The translations under genes and the position numbers were made by a program. Shown one piece after another: positions 17,044 through 27,049 of a DNA stretch of 64,000 nucleotides; the first letter of the stretch is position 1; each line of letters opens with the position of its first letter. The DNA is from Caulobacter sp048541825 (lineage in GTDB: Bacteria; Pseudomonadota; Alphaproteobacteria; Caulobacterales; Caulobacteraceae), in assembly GCF_048541825.1 (NCBI RefSeq), contig NZ_CP183332.1, positions 3,534,001-3,598,000 of the forward strand. The letters are read 5' to 3'. Under the pieces are notes generated by a model that made no database searches, was not told where the DNA came from, and worked only from the letters and a program-made list of their open reading frames with translations.

Positions 17044-18846
17044 ATGGCGTCACTGGGCCAGAAGATCATCGGAGCCTGCGGCGGCGCGGCCCTGCTCTGT
17101 GCGGCGACAGCAGCCACCGGGCTTGGGGTGGCGTTCAGCCTCGACAAGGCCCTGGAACGCGCCTCCACGTCCTCTCGCATCCTGCGCCTGCACATGCACG
17201 CCGACATGATGCACGACGCCCTGCGTGGCGATGTCGGCGGGGCTATCATGTCCAGCGACCCGGCCCTTGGGTTCGACATCAAGGCCGTTCGCGCCGACCT
17301 CGCCGAGCATGTCGCGGCCTTCGAAGAGGATATCAAGACCGCAGAACAGCTTGCGCATGATCCGGCGATCGAGGCCGCCCTGAAGGACGTCGAGGCCCCA
17401 CTGGGCGCCTATATCGCCGCCGCCTCGGGCCTGATCGCCATCGCTGATACAGATCCTATCGCCGCGCGTGGCCTACTGCCGGATTTCAACAACCAGTTCG
17501 CAACCCTTGAAGACAAGATGGAGCAGGCCTCCGAGAAGATTGAGGCGGCCGCCACCCGTGATGCCGAAACGGCCCGACGCCTGGGCGTCTGGGGCCAGAT
17601 CCTAATGGGGGCCCTGCTGCTTTCCGCCGTGGCCTTGGCGGTGGGCTTGATCCTCGCCGCGCAGCGGGTCCTGATCGCGCCCCTCTCCGAGATCACCCGC
17701 TGCCTGGGGCGACTGGCGGCAGGCGATTTTTCGGCTGCCCTGCCCAAGATGGGGCGAAAGGACGAGATCGGTGAGATGGCCACCGCCGTCCAGGTCTTCC
17801 GCGACGCTGTCGAGGCCCGCCAGTGGGAACTCGAAGCCTCCGATGTCCGCGAGGCCCTGGAAGCCGAACGGTGCGCGACCGAAGCCCGCCGCGCGGCAGA
17901 GGACGAGGCCCAGAACGCCGTCGTCGGCAATCTGGGTGACGCCCTGCGGCAGTTGGCCGACGGCAATCTCTCGCATCGCATCGATCAGCGCTTCCCCGAA
18001 GGCTATGAGCGCCTGCGCATCGACTACAACGCTGCCGTCGACAAGTTGTCGGGCGTGATCGCCGCTTCGCTGGAAGGGGTTTCAATGATCCATGGCGGCA
18101 CCGCCGAGATCACCGAGGCCGCGGACGACCTGTCGCGCCGCACCGAGCATCAGGCCGCCAGCCTCGAAGAGGCCGCCGCTGCCCTTGACGAGATCACCAG
18201 CACGGTGCGCCAGACCGCCGAAGGGGCCAATCGGGTCCGCAAGGTGGTCGAACAGGCCCGCACTGCTGCCGGTAACAGCGGCGCGGTCGTGGATCAGGCG
18301 GTCAACGCCATGGGCGCGATTGAAAAGTCATCCAGCCAGATCGGCCAGATCATCGGCGTGATCGACGAGATCGCCTTCCAGACCAATCTTCTGGCCCTGA
18401 ACGCCGGGGTCGAGGCCGCCAGGGCCGGCGAGGCCGGTCGCGGCTTCGCCGTTGTCGCCCAGGAAGTCCGGGCCCTGGCCCAGCGCTCGGCCGATGCGGC
18501 CAAGCAGATCAAGATCTTGATCGCCACCAGCGCGGTCGAGGTCGGCCAGGGGGTCGAATATGTCGGCAAGGCCGGCGAGGCCCTGCGCGCCATTGCCGAC
18601 GAGGTCGACCAGATCGATTCCCTGGTCAGCGCCATGGCGGCCTCTGCCCAGGAACAGGCCCGTGGCCTGGCCGAGGTCAATACGACCATGAACCAGATGG
18701 ACCAGGTCACCCAGCAGAACGCGGCCATGGTCGAGGAGACCACCGCCGCCAGCCACGCCCTGGCTCAAGAGGCCACACGTCTGGCCGAGCGCATGGGTGA
18801 ATTGCGGATCGCCGATAGCCGCGTCGCCCAGCGGCGGGCGGCCTGA
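17044..18846 (+). CDS. Methyl-accepting chemotaxis protein
   Basis: A 600-residue chemoreceptor. Helix 1 lies at about residues 8-35, then a periplasmic helical sensor of about 150 residues, helix 2 at about 187-212, and a HAMP domain directly after it with a second HAMP-like stretch near 295-345. The signalling tip IDEIAFQTNLLALNAGVEAA and FAVVAQEVRALAQRSADAAK identify the CheA/CheW-contact region. The usual A in NAAVEAARAG is G here (NAGVEAARAG). No C-terminal CheR/CheB pentapeptide is seen. Ligand unknown. No other chemotaxis gene is adjacent. Confidence 0.94.
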   Translation: MASLGQKIIGACGGAALLCAATAATGLGVAFSLDKALERASTSSRILRLHMHADMMHDALRGDVGGAIMSSDPALGFDIKAVRADLAEHVAAFEEDIKTAEQLAHDPAIEAALKDVEAPLGAYIAAASGLIAIADTDPIAARGLLPDFNNQFATLEDKMEQASEKIEAAATRDAETARRLGVWGQILMGALLLSAVALAVGLILAAQRVLIAPLSEITRCLGRLAAGDFSAALPKMGRKDEIGEMATAVQVFRDAVEARQWELEASDVREALEAERCATEARRAAEDEAQNAVVGNLGDALRQLADGNLSHRIDQRFPEGYERLRIDYNAAVDKLSGVIAASLEGVSMIHGGTAEITEAADDLSRRTEHQAASLEEAAAALDEITSTVRQTAEGANRVRKVVEQARTAAGNSGAVVDQAVNAMGAIEKSSSQIGQIIGVIDEIAFQTNLLALNAGVEAARAGEAGRGFAVVAQEVRALAQRSADAAKQIKILIATSAVEVGQGVEYVGKAGEALRAIADEVDQIDSLVSAMAASAQEQARGLAEVNTTMNQMDQVTQQNAAMVEETTAASHALAQEATRLAERMGELRIADSRVAQRRAA

Positions 18847-18852
18847 CAACAC

Positions 18853-18886
18853 CATCCCGGATCGGCCTTTCAGGCCGTCCGGGATG
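18853..18886. terminator. CATCCCGGA palindrome between convergent genes
   Basis: CATCCCGGATCGGCC and GGCCGTCCGGGATG form a long stem with one bulged A and a TTTCA loop, lying between the converging chemoreceptor and creatininase-family genes. It probably ends transcription in both directions. Its outer arms match those of the larger palindromic element at 25681-25794. Confidence 0.6.
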
Positions 18887-18893
18887 AGGCGCT

Positions 18894-19646
18894 CTATTGC
18901 GGAGCCTTCTCCGCCGAAAACGCCGCCAGATCCTCGATCAGCGACTTGGCCGCCATCGCCACCAGCTCACCGCCCTTTTCCGGGGTGGCCAGCGCCGGGT
19001 CCGAGCCCATGCGGCCGTCGGGAAAACGCGCCCGGAAGTCCAGGGCCTCGCGGATCGGGCCGGTGGGCGCGATCTTGGGCTCATAGGCCGTGGTCTTGAT
19101 GGTTTCCGGATAGGCCCATTGGGTCACCGCGATCTCGGACGGCGTCGCATGGCTGCCGTGACCCACCGGGAATTGGCGGTTGGCCAGGGCGTTGACGCCG
19201 GCCAGGTCCCACCAGTTCTTCAGCTTCAGGGCGAACGGCGCCCGCGCGCCGCGGAAGCTGTAGTCGGCATAGAGCTCCGAGAACGCCGCCTCGATCGAGG
19301 CGACATTGCCGCCATGGCCGTTGAGGAAATAGATCCGCTCAAAGCCATGCGCGCCAAGCGACCGCACCCAGTCGCCGATCGCGGCGATAAAGGTCGAGGG
19401 CCGCAGCGAGATCGTGCCCGGAAAGGCCAGATGGTGCTGGGCCATGCCGATATTGAAAGTTGGGGCCACGAGCACCGTGTCGGACTGTTTCTGGGCCTCG
19501 TGCGAGATGATCTCCGGGCACAGCCAGTCAGTACCCAGAAGGCCCGTGGGGCCGTGTTGTTCGTTGGAGCCGATAGGCACGACAACGGTCTTGGACGTCT
19601 GCAGGAAGGTCTCGATCTCGGACCAGGTGGAGAAGGCGAGCAGCAT
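18894..19646 (-). CDS. Creatininase-family amidohydrolase-like protein
   Basis: A 250-residue protein of the creatininase/MftE/FAPy-deformylase fold. Metal and active-site motifs: IGSNEQHGPTGLLGTDW near residue 25, HHLAFPGTISL near 70, NGHGGN near 103, and HGSHATPSEIA near 160. Family members hydrolyse cyclic or linear amides in the cytoplasm with a dinuclear metal; the substrate here is unknown. ATG at 19646 fits the family N-terminus (LLAFSTWSEIETF). The longer open frame upstream is antisense of acs. It diverges from acs. Confidence 0.9.
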   Translation of the reverse strand: MLLAFSTWSEIETFLQTSKTVVVPIGSNEQHGPTGLLGTDWLCPEIISHEAQKQSDTVLVAPTFNIGMAQHHLAFPGTISLRPSTFIAAIGDWVRSLGAHGFERIYFLNGHGGNVASIEAAFSELYADYSFRGARAPFALKLKNWWDLAGVNALANRQFPVGHGSHATPSEIAVTQWAYPETIKTTAYEPKIAPTGPIREALDFRARFPDGRMGSDPALATPEKGGELVAMAAKSLIEDLAAFSAEKAPQ

Positions 19647-19775
19647 GAGGGCCTCCGAAACAACGATCACACGGAATAGCGCGCGCCGATCGCGCAAGAA
19701 ACCGCAATGGTATCCTTGCGCCCCGTCGCCGCCTTCGCATACTCCGGCCGCAACAAGACCAAGGGAGTAGATGGC

Positions 19776-21716
<1,941 letters not shown>

Positions 21717-21746
21717 CGGAGAGGTCATCGGCGCGTTAGCGTCAGG

Positions 21747-22319
21747 ATGATGAGCCGGCTGTTTTCCCTTGCCCTGATGTTTCTGGCCGGCCCGGCGCTG
21801 GCAGACGGCGTCTGGATTGACCGCCTGCGGGCGGGCGAGATCCCCATCGAGGCCCATGCCGACGCCAGGGGACGTGGCGGCATGGTCAGGGCGGCCATCG
21901 ATATTCCCGCCCCCGTGGCCGTGGTCTGGCGCACGATCCTCGACTGCGATCGTGCGGCCCGCATGACCCCGGGGGTCAAGCGTTGCCGGGTGCTGTCCCG
22001 CGCGGCGGACGGCCGCTCGGAAAGGCGCGAGCACCTGGTCAAGTGGGGCTTCTTCCTGCCGGCCCTGAGATCGACCTCCCGCGTCGACCTGGAACCTGAG
22101 CGCAGCATCCGCTTCACCTGCATCGGCGGCGACATCCGCGCGTGCGAGGGGTCATGGACGCTGGAGCCGATCAAGGCCGGGACCGCCACCCGCGTGACCT
22201 ACGAGATGTGGGCGGCGGCGCCCTTCGCTTTGCCGGCGCCCATGCTCAGCGGCCTGATGCGCCGCGATGTCCCCGACGCCCTGAGGGCCTTGCGCCGAGA
22301 ATGCCAGGAGGCCGAGTGA
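21747..22319 (+). CDS. Exported SRPBCC/START-like lipid-binding domain protein
   Basis: A 190-residue protein with a signal peptide (residues 1-20, ending PALA) and a helix-grip (SRPBCC) domain seen as IDIPAPVAVVWRTILDCDRAARMTPGV and later SWTLEPIKAGTATRVTYEM. Such domains bind hydrophobic ligands or catalyse cyclisation; the ligand is unknown. Two ATGs are adjacent (21747 and 21750). Its stop overlaps the start of the DCC-type gene, so they are coupled. Confidence 0.82.
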   Translation: MMSRLFSLALMFLAGPALADGVWIDRLRAGEIPIEAHADARGRGGMVRAAIDIPAPVAVVWRTILDCDRAARMTPGVKRCRVLSRAADGRSERREHLVKWGFFLPALRSTSRVDLEPERSIRFTCIGGDIRACEGSWTLEPIKAGTATRVTYEMWAAAPFALPAPMLSGLMRRDVPDALRALRRECQEAE

Positions 22320-22756
22320 GCCCGGCCTCGCAGGACCGTCTTGATGGCCTGTGGCTGTTCGACGGCGTGTGCAATCTCTGCTCGGGCTCGGTCGCATTGG
22401 TGCTGAGGCTGGATCGCAAGGGCGTCATCCGCTTCACGCCGATCCAGTCGCCCTATGGCCGCCAGCTGGCCATCACCCACGGGATCGACCCGGACACGCC
22501 CGCCAGCTTCCTGTTCATCGACCATGGCCGAGCCCTGGAAAAGACCGCCGCCATCGGCGCCTTGCTGCGCCGGCTCAACCCGCCGTGGCGATGGCTGGCC
22601 TTCGTCGATCGCCTGCCCAAGGGGCCTTGCGACACCGCCTATGACTGGCTGGCCGCCAACCGCTACCGCCTGATGGGGAAGAAGGACGCCTGCATGGTCC
22701 CCTCGCCCGCTCAGCAAGCCCGGTTCGTCCTGGAGCCTCCGACACCCGCTTCATGA
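22316..22756 (+). CDS. DCC-family (DUF393) thiol-disulphide oxidoreductase-like protein
   Basis: A 146-residue protein with the family signature DGVCNLCSGSV, whose Asp-Cys-Cys layout gives DUF393 its name, near residue 17. RFTPIQSPYGRQL and the C-terminal DTAYDWLAANRYRLMGKKDAC also fit the family. The two N-terminal cysteines suggest redox chemistry. GTG at 22316 overlaps the upstream TGA. Confidence 0.88.
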   Translation: MSPASQDRLDGLWLFDGVCNLCSGSVALVLRLDRKGVIRFTPIQSPYGRQLAITHGIDPDTPASFLFIDHGRALEKTAAIGALLRRLNPPWRWLAFVDRLPKGPCDTAYDWLAANRYRLMGKKDACMVPSPAQQARFVLEPPTPAS

Positions 22757-22829
22757 CAAGACGGTAAGCTTTCGCCCCGGCGGGGCGATGATAGGGTCGG
22801 CGCAACCGCGTTTGCTGGAGCTCACCTGA

Positions 22830-25670
22830 ATGATCCGTCCCGTCGCCAAGGCCGCCCTCGTGGCGCTGGCTCTTTCGACCACCGCCCTGTCGCCCATGGC
22901 CTTCGCGGCGCCCGCCGCCGGCGCGTCGATCAGCGTGCCGCCCATCGTCTACAAGGAGCGGGTGCTGGCCAATGGCCTGAAGGTGTTCGCGGCCCGCGAT
23001 GCGACCACGCCGAACGTGACGGTGCAGGTCTGGTACGGCGTCGGCTCGAAGGACGATCCTGAAGGCCGGTCGGGCTTCGCGCACCTCTTTGAACACATCA
23101 TGTTCAAGGCCACGCGCAACATGCCCAACGAGACCCTTGACCGGCTGACCGAGGATGTCGGCGGCTTCAACAACGCCTCCACCTATGACGACTTCACCAA
23201 CTACTACGAGGTGGTGCCGGCCAATCATCTGGAGCGACTGCTGTGGGCCGAGGCCGACCGCATGAGCACCCTGGTCATCGACGAGGCGGGCTTTGCCTCC
23301 GAACGCGATGTGGTGAAAGAGGAACTGCGCCAGCGCGTTCTGGCCGATCCCTATGGTCGCCTGTTCGCCCTCTATGTGCCGCAGCAGTCGTTCACCACCC
23401 ATCCCTACAAGCGCCCGGGCATCGGCTCGATCGAGGAGCTGGACGCGGCCACCGTCGACGACGTGCGCGCCTTCCACGCCACCTATTATCGCCCCGACAA
23501 CGCCGCCCTGATCGTGGCCGGCAATTTCGACGACGCTCAGCTGACCGCCCTGACCAACAAGTATTTCGCGCCGCTGAAGGCTCCGGCCACGCCGCTGCCC
23601 AGGGTCACCGTGGTCGAGCCGCCTCGCACCGGCCCGAAGACCGTCAACACCTACGGCCCCAATGTGCCGCTGCCGGCGGTGGCGATCACCTGGCTGGCTC
23701 CGGCCTCGGCCGACCAGGACGCCCCGGCCCTGGCCGTGCTGGACGCCATCCTGTCAGCCGGCAAGTCGTCGCGGCTGTATGACACCCTGGTCTATGAGCA
23801 GCAGATCGCCCAGTCGGTGTTCTCCTCGGGCCCGACCAACGCCCAGCCCGGCCTGTTCTATGTCGGCGCCATCATGGGCGGCGGCAAGACGGTGGATCAG
23901 GGCGAGGCCGCCCTGCTGGCCCAGGTCGCCCGCCTGCGCGACGCTCCGCCGACTGCCGCCGAGCTGGCCGAGGCCAAGACCGGCCTGCTGGCTGACGCCG
24001 TGCGCCGCCGTGAAGAGATCGACGGCCGCGCCTTCGCCATCGGCTACGCCCTGTTGACCGACGGCGACGCGGCCCGCGCCAACACCAACCTTGCCGACCT
24101 GCAGGCGGTCACCGCCGCCGACGTCCAGCGGGTCGCGAAAAAGTGGCTGGCCGACGATCGCCGCACCTCCATCCGCTACCTGCCGGAATCGGCCAGGCCG
24201 GCCGGCGAGAAGGACAACACCCCGGCCCCGCCCAAGGTCGCCTCGGTGAAGTTCAACGGCACGGTCTTCACCCTGGCCCCCGAGGGCGAGCGCCAGAAGA
24301 TCCCTGCCGTCGCCGCACCGATCGCCGCCGTCCTGCCCTCGCCGGTCGAGAAGACCCTGGCCAACGGTCTGCGGGTGATCGTGGCCAAGTCCAGCGACCT
24401 GCCGCTGATCACCGCCGACCTCACCGTGCGGGGCGGCGCCAGCTCTGATCCGGCCGGTCTGGCCGGCGCGTCCAGCCTGACCGCCGACCTTCTGACCGAG
24501 GGCACCAAGACCCGCGGCGCGGTCGATATCGCCCGCCAGACAGAAGCCCTGGGCGCCAATCTGGCGGCCGGCTCAGGCTGGGAAGCCTCGTCCCTGACCC
24601 TCAGCGTCATCGCCGACAAGGCTGCCCCGGCCATGGCGATCATGGCCGACGTCGCCCAGAACCCGGTCTTCAAGGCCGAGGAGCTGGACCGTGTTCGCGC
24701 CGAGACCCTGGATGGCCTGTCAGTGGCCTATCAGCGCCCCGGCAGCCTGGCCGCCTATGCTACAGCGCCGGTGCTCTATGCCGGCTCGGCCTACGGCCAC
24801 GTGGCCGGCGGCACGCCCGGCTCGCTGCCGAAGATCAAGCGCGAGGACCTGGTCAAGCTGCACAGCGCCGCCTGGCGTCCGGACAACGCCGTCCTGGTCC
24901 TGACCGGCAATCTGTCGCCGGAGGCCGGCTTCGCACTCGCCGAGACAGCGTTCGGCGGCTGGAAGAGGCCCGCCACGCCGCCGCCGGCCACGCCGGCCGC
25001 CCCGACCGGCTATAGGCCGCGCAATGTGGTCATTGACCTGCCGGGCACCGGACAGGCGGCCGTGACCCTGGCCAAGCCGGCCATCACCCGCGCCGACCCC
25101 AACTACTATTCGGGCCTGGTGACCAATGCGGTGCTGGGCGTGGGCTATTCCTCGCGTCTGAACCAGGAAATCCGCATCAAGCGCGGCCTGTCCTATGGCG
25201 CGGGTTCCAGCCTGACCCCGCAGGGCCAGTTCGGCGGCTTCTCGGCCCGGGTGCAGACCAAGAACGAATCCGCCGGTCAGGTGGTCAGCCTGGTCCAGGC
25301 CGAGCTGACCCGTCTGGCGGCCGAGCCGGCCTCGGCCAGCGAACTGACAGCGCGCAAGTCGGTGCTGGTCGGCGGCTTTGGCCGAGACCTCGGCACCTCC
25401 GAGGGCCTGGCCGATATCCTGGGCAACCTGGCCGTCTATGGCGTGCCGCTGAACGAGATCCAGAGCTATGCGAACAAGGTCGAGGCCGTCAGCGCCAGCG
25501 AGGTTCAGGCCTTCGCCAAGTCGATGATGGACCCCGCCCAGACCAGCATCATCGTGGCCGGCGACGTCAAGGCGATGGGTGACACCCTGCCCGCCGCCGT
25601 GCCGAACGCCACGGTGATCCCGGCCGCCAAACTGGACCTCGACAGCCCGACGCTGACCAACGGGAAATAA
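22830..25670 (+). CDS. Periplasmic M16 (insulinase/pitrilysin family) zinc peptidase
   Basis: A 946-residue protein with a signal peptide (residues 1-26, ending AFAA) and two M16 halves in one chain. The inverted zinc motif HLFEH is at 85-89, and a further glutamate follows in ERLLWAEADRM. The second half, from about residue 510, has no HXXEH and is the inactive clamp half. Family members degrade small peptides in a closed chamber. It starts 73 bases after the DCC-type gene and is followed by a palindromic element. Confidence 0.92.
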   Translation: MIRPVAKAALVALALSTTALSPMAFAAPAAGASISVPPIVYKERVLANGLKVFAARDATTPNVTVQVWYGVGSKDDPEGRSGFAHLFEHIMFKATRNMPNETLDRLTEDVGGFNNASTYDDFTNYYEVVPANHLERLLWAEADRMSTLVIDEAGFASERDVVKEELRQRVLADPYGRLFALYVPQQSFTTHPYKRPGIGSIEELDAATVDDVRAFHATYYRPDNAALIVAGNFDDAQLTALTNKYFAPLKAPATPLPRVTVVEPPRTGPKTVNTYGPNVPLPAVAITWLAPASADQDAPALAVLDAILSAGKSSRLYDTLVYEQQIAQSVFSSGPTNAQPGLFYVGAIMGGGKTVDQGEAALLAQVARLRDAPPTAAELAEAKTGLLADAVRRREEIDGRAFAIGYALLTDGDAARANTNLADLQAVTAADVQRVAKKWLADDRRTSIRYLPESARPAGEKDNTPAPPKVASVKFNGTVFTLAPEGERQKIPAVAAPIAAVLPSPVEKTLANGLRVIVAKSSDLPLITADLTVRGGASSDPAGLAGASSLTADLLTEGTKTRGAVDIARQTEALGANLAAGSGWEASSLTLSVIADKAAPAMAIMADVAQNPVFKAEELDRVRAETLDGLSVAYQRPGSLAAYATAPVLYAGSAYGHVAGGTPGSLPKIKREDLVKLHSAAWRPDNAVLVLTGNLSPEAGFALAETAFGGWKRPATPPPATPAAPTGYRPRNVVIDLPGTGQAAVTLAKPAITRADPNYYSGLVTNAVLGVGYSSRLNQEIRIKRGLSYGAGSSLTPQGQFGGFSARVQTKNESAGQVVSLVQAELTRLAAEPASASELTARKSVLVGGFGRDLGTSEGLADILGNLAVYGVPLNEIQSYANKVEAVSASEVQAFAKSMMDPAQTSIIVAGDVKAMGDTLPAAVPNATVIPAAKLDLDSPTLTNGK

Positions 25671-25680
25671 CTCTCACCTT

Positions 25681-25794
25681 TGTCATCCCGGAAGCCTCGC
25701 AGAGGCTGTCCGGGACCCAGGGGCCGGCGCACTGCGGTCGCCCCTGGGTCCCGGCTCTCCCCCCGGCCTTCGCCGGGGTGCGGCCGGGATGACA
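25681..25794. repeat. Nested palindromic intergenic element
   Basis: Outer arms TGTCATCCCG and CGGGATGACA enclose three inner hairpins: AGCCT/AGGCT near 25693-25707, GGGACCCAGGGG/CCCCTGGGTCCC between about 25712 and 25752, and CCCCGGCC/GCCGGGG-type near 25761-25778. It fills the gap between the converging M16 and mscL genes. It looks like a REP-like unit and likely stops transcription from both sides. Confidence 0.65.
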
Positions 25795-25797
25795 AGA

Positions 25798-26265
25798 CTA
25801 TTGTGCTTTAGACGCCGGAGCCTTCTTGGCGACAGGCGCCTTGGGCGCCGCGCTCTTGGCCAGCAGATCCCGGATCTCCATCAGCAGGGCCTCCTGGGCC
25901 GTCGGCGCTGCGGGGGCTTCCGGCGCGGGCTCGGCGGCGTCGGCGCGGCGGATGCCGTTGACGACCTTGACCAGCAGGAACACCACGGCCGCCACGATCA
26001 GGAACTGGATCAGGGTGTTGATGAAGGCCCCGTACTGAACGGCGACCTTCTCCACGGCCTCGGTGGCCGCGTTTTCGGGCTTGAGCACCCATTCCAGCTT
26101 GGAGAAGTCGAGGCCGCCGGTCAGCAAACCGATCGGCGGCATGATCACCTGGTCGACCAGGCTCTTGACGATGCCGTTGAAGGCCGCGCCGATGATCACG
26201 CCGACGGCCAGATCAATGACATTGCCGCGCGAGATGAACTCGCGAAATTCCTTGATGACACTCAT
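25798..26265 (-). CDS. mscL: Large-conductance mechanosensitive channel
   Basis: A 155-residue inner-membrane channel that opens under hypo-osmotic shock. The N-terminal KEFREFISRGNVIDLAVGVIIG leads into the pore helix, and QFLIVAAVVFLLVKVVNG is helix 2. The cytoplasmic tail is longer and more alanine/lysine rich than usual (ending KKAPASKAQ). ATG at 26265 fits the family start. Confidence 0.97.
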   Translation of the reverse strand: MSVIKEFREFISRGNVIDLAVGVIIGAAFNGIVKSLVDQVIMPPIGLLTGGLDFSKLEWVLKPENAATEAVEKVAVQYGAFINTLIQFLIVAAVVFLLVKVVNGIRRADAAEPAPEAPAAPTAQEALLMEIRDLLAKSAAPKAPVAKKAPASKAQ

Positions 26266-26344
26266 GACCCGGTCTCGCCGATTAGCCCTGCGGAAAGTCG
26301 CGAAGCTGACGGTGTTCGGCCACCAAGGTCAAGACAGGGGCAGA

Positions 26345-26629
26345 CTACTCGTCGGCGTTGAGCCGGGCCCGCAGTTCCTTGCCGCTCTTGAAGAACGGCA
26401 CATGCTTGGCGCGGACATCGACGGTTTCGCCGGTGCGCGGATTGCGGCCGGAGCGCGCCGGGCGCGAGCGCACCGACAGGGCGCCAAAGCCCCGAAGCTC
26501 GACGCGACCGCCACCTTCCAGAGCGCCGATCATGCGCTCGAGAATAACGCTGACAACGCGCTCGACGTCTTTCTGCGTCAGGTGCGGATTTTCATTCGCG
26601 AGCCTGGCGATGAGTTCAGACTTGATCAT
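26345..26629 (-). CDS. ihfB: Integration host factor, beta subunit
   Basis: A 94-residue HU/IHF-fold DNA-bending protein. It has IKSELIARLA at the start, VELRGFGALSVRSRPARSGRNPRTGE carrying the DNA-intercalating arm (Arg-Asn-Pro), and VPFFKSGKELRARLN at the end. It partners IHF-alpha. It lies downstream of rpsA in the same direction, as in many proteobacteria, but a terminator and 420 bases separate them. Confidence 0.96.
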   Translation of the reverse strand: MIKSELIARLANENPHLTQKDVERVVSVILERMIGALEGGGRVELRGFGALSVRSRPARSGRNPRTGETVDVRAKHVPFFKSGKELRARLNADE

Positions 26630-26980
26630 CGATATCCCCGGCGCCGGAGGGAGGAACTGGCGCGTGCGGACCTTTGCCCAAGGGTGGTTGAGTCTTCAAG
26701 AGGCAGGTTGAGATTCTGTCGCACGACCCGGGCGGTCATTCGAAGCGTCACAGACAGGATGTCCCGGATTTTCCGCCCAATCTGGGTCCACATGCCGGGG
26801 CTTGGCGAAAATGCGCAATCTTCTCGCAAGTTTCCCGGGTTTTCGGTTGAAGCGTATCTCGTGACATCCGGACCGAGGAAACGCGCAGTTTAGACCCTTG
26901 ATCGGGATCATCAGGGTGAGCGCTGTCTTCACCAAAGGTGTCGCCGTCCAAGGACTTAGCGGGACAGGACGCAGGCTGAG
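26630..26980. other. Non-coding stretch upstream of ihfB
   Basis: About 350 bases between the rpsA terminator and the ihfB start, with no reading frame that has a credible start site. It presumably carries the ihfB promoter, but I could not pick a convincing -35/-10 pair. In several other alphaproteobacteria a signal peptide peptidase gene (sppA) lies here; none is visible. Confidence 0.55.
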
Positions 26981-27017
26981 CGCAAAGAAAAACGGCGGCC
27001 GGATCGCTCCGGCCGCC
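26981..27017 (-). terminator. Rho-independent terminator of rpsA
   Basis: A perfect 10-bp stem (GGCGGCCGGA / TCCGGCCGCC) with loop TCGC is followed on the minus strand by a T-rich run (TTTTTCTTTG), 33 bases after the rpsA stop. Confidence 0.92.
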
Positions 27018-27049
27018 GCTGACTTCAGTCCCGATGAAGGGGCGAAAGA

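Noticed and set aside
15101..17053. 650-codon open frame antisense to gpsA, YciI-like and Rieske genes
   Set aside because: Composition is a mirrored GC-rich shadow and three recognisable genes occupy the other strand.
26696..26935. Small leftward frame upstream of ihfB
   Set aside because: No Shine-Dalgarno site, no hydrophobic or domain pattern, and composition resembles shadow translation.
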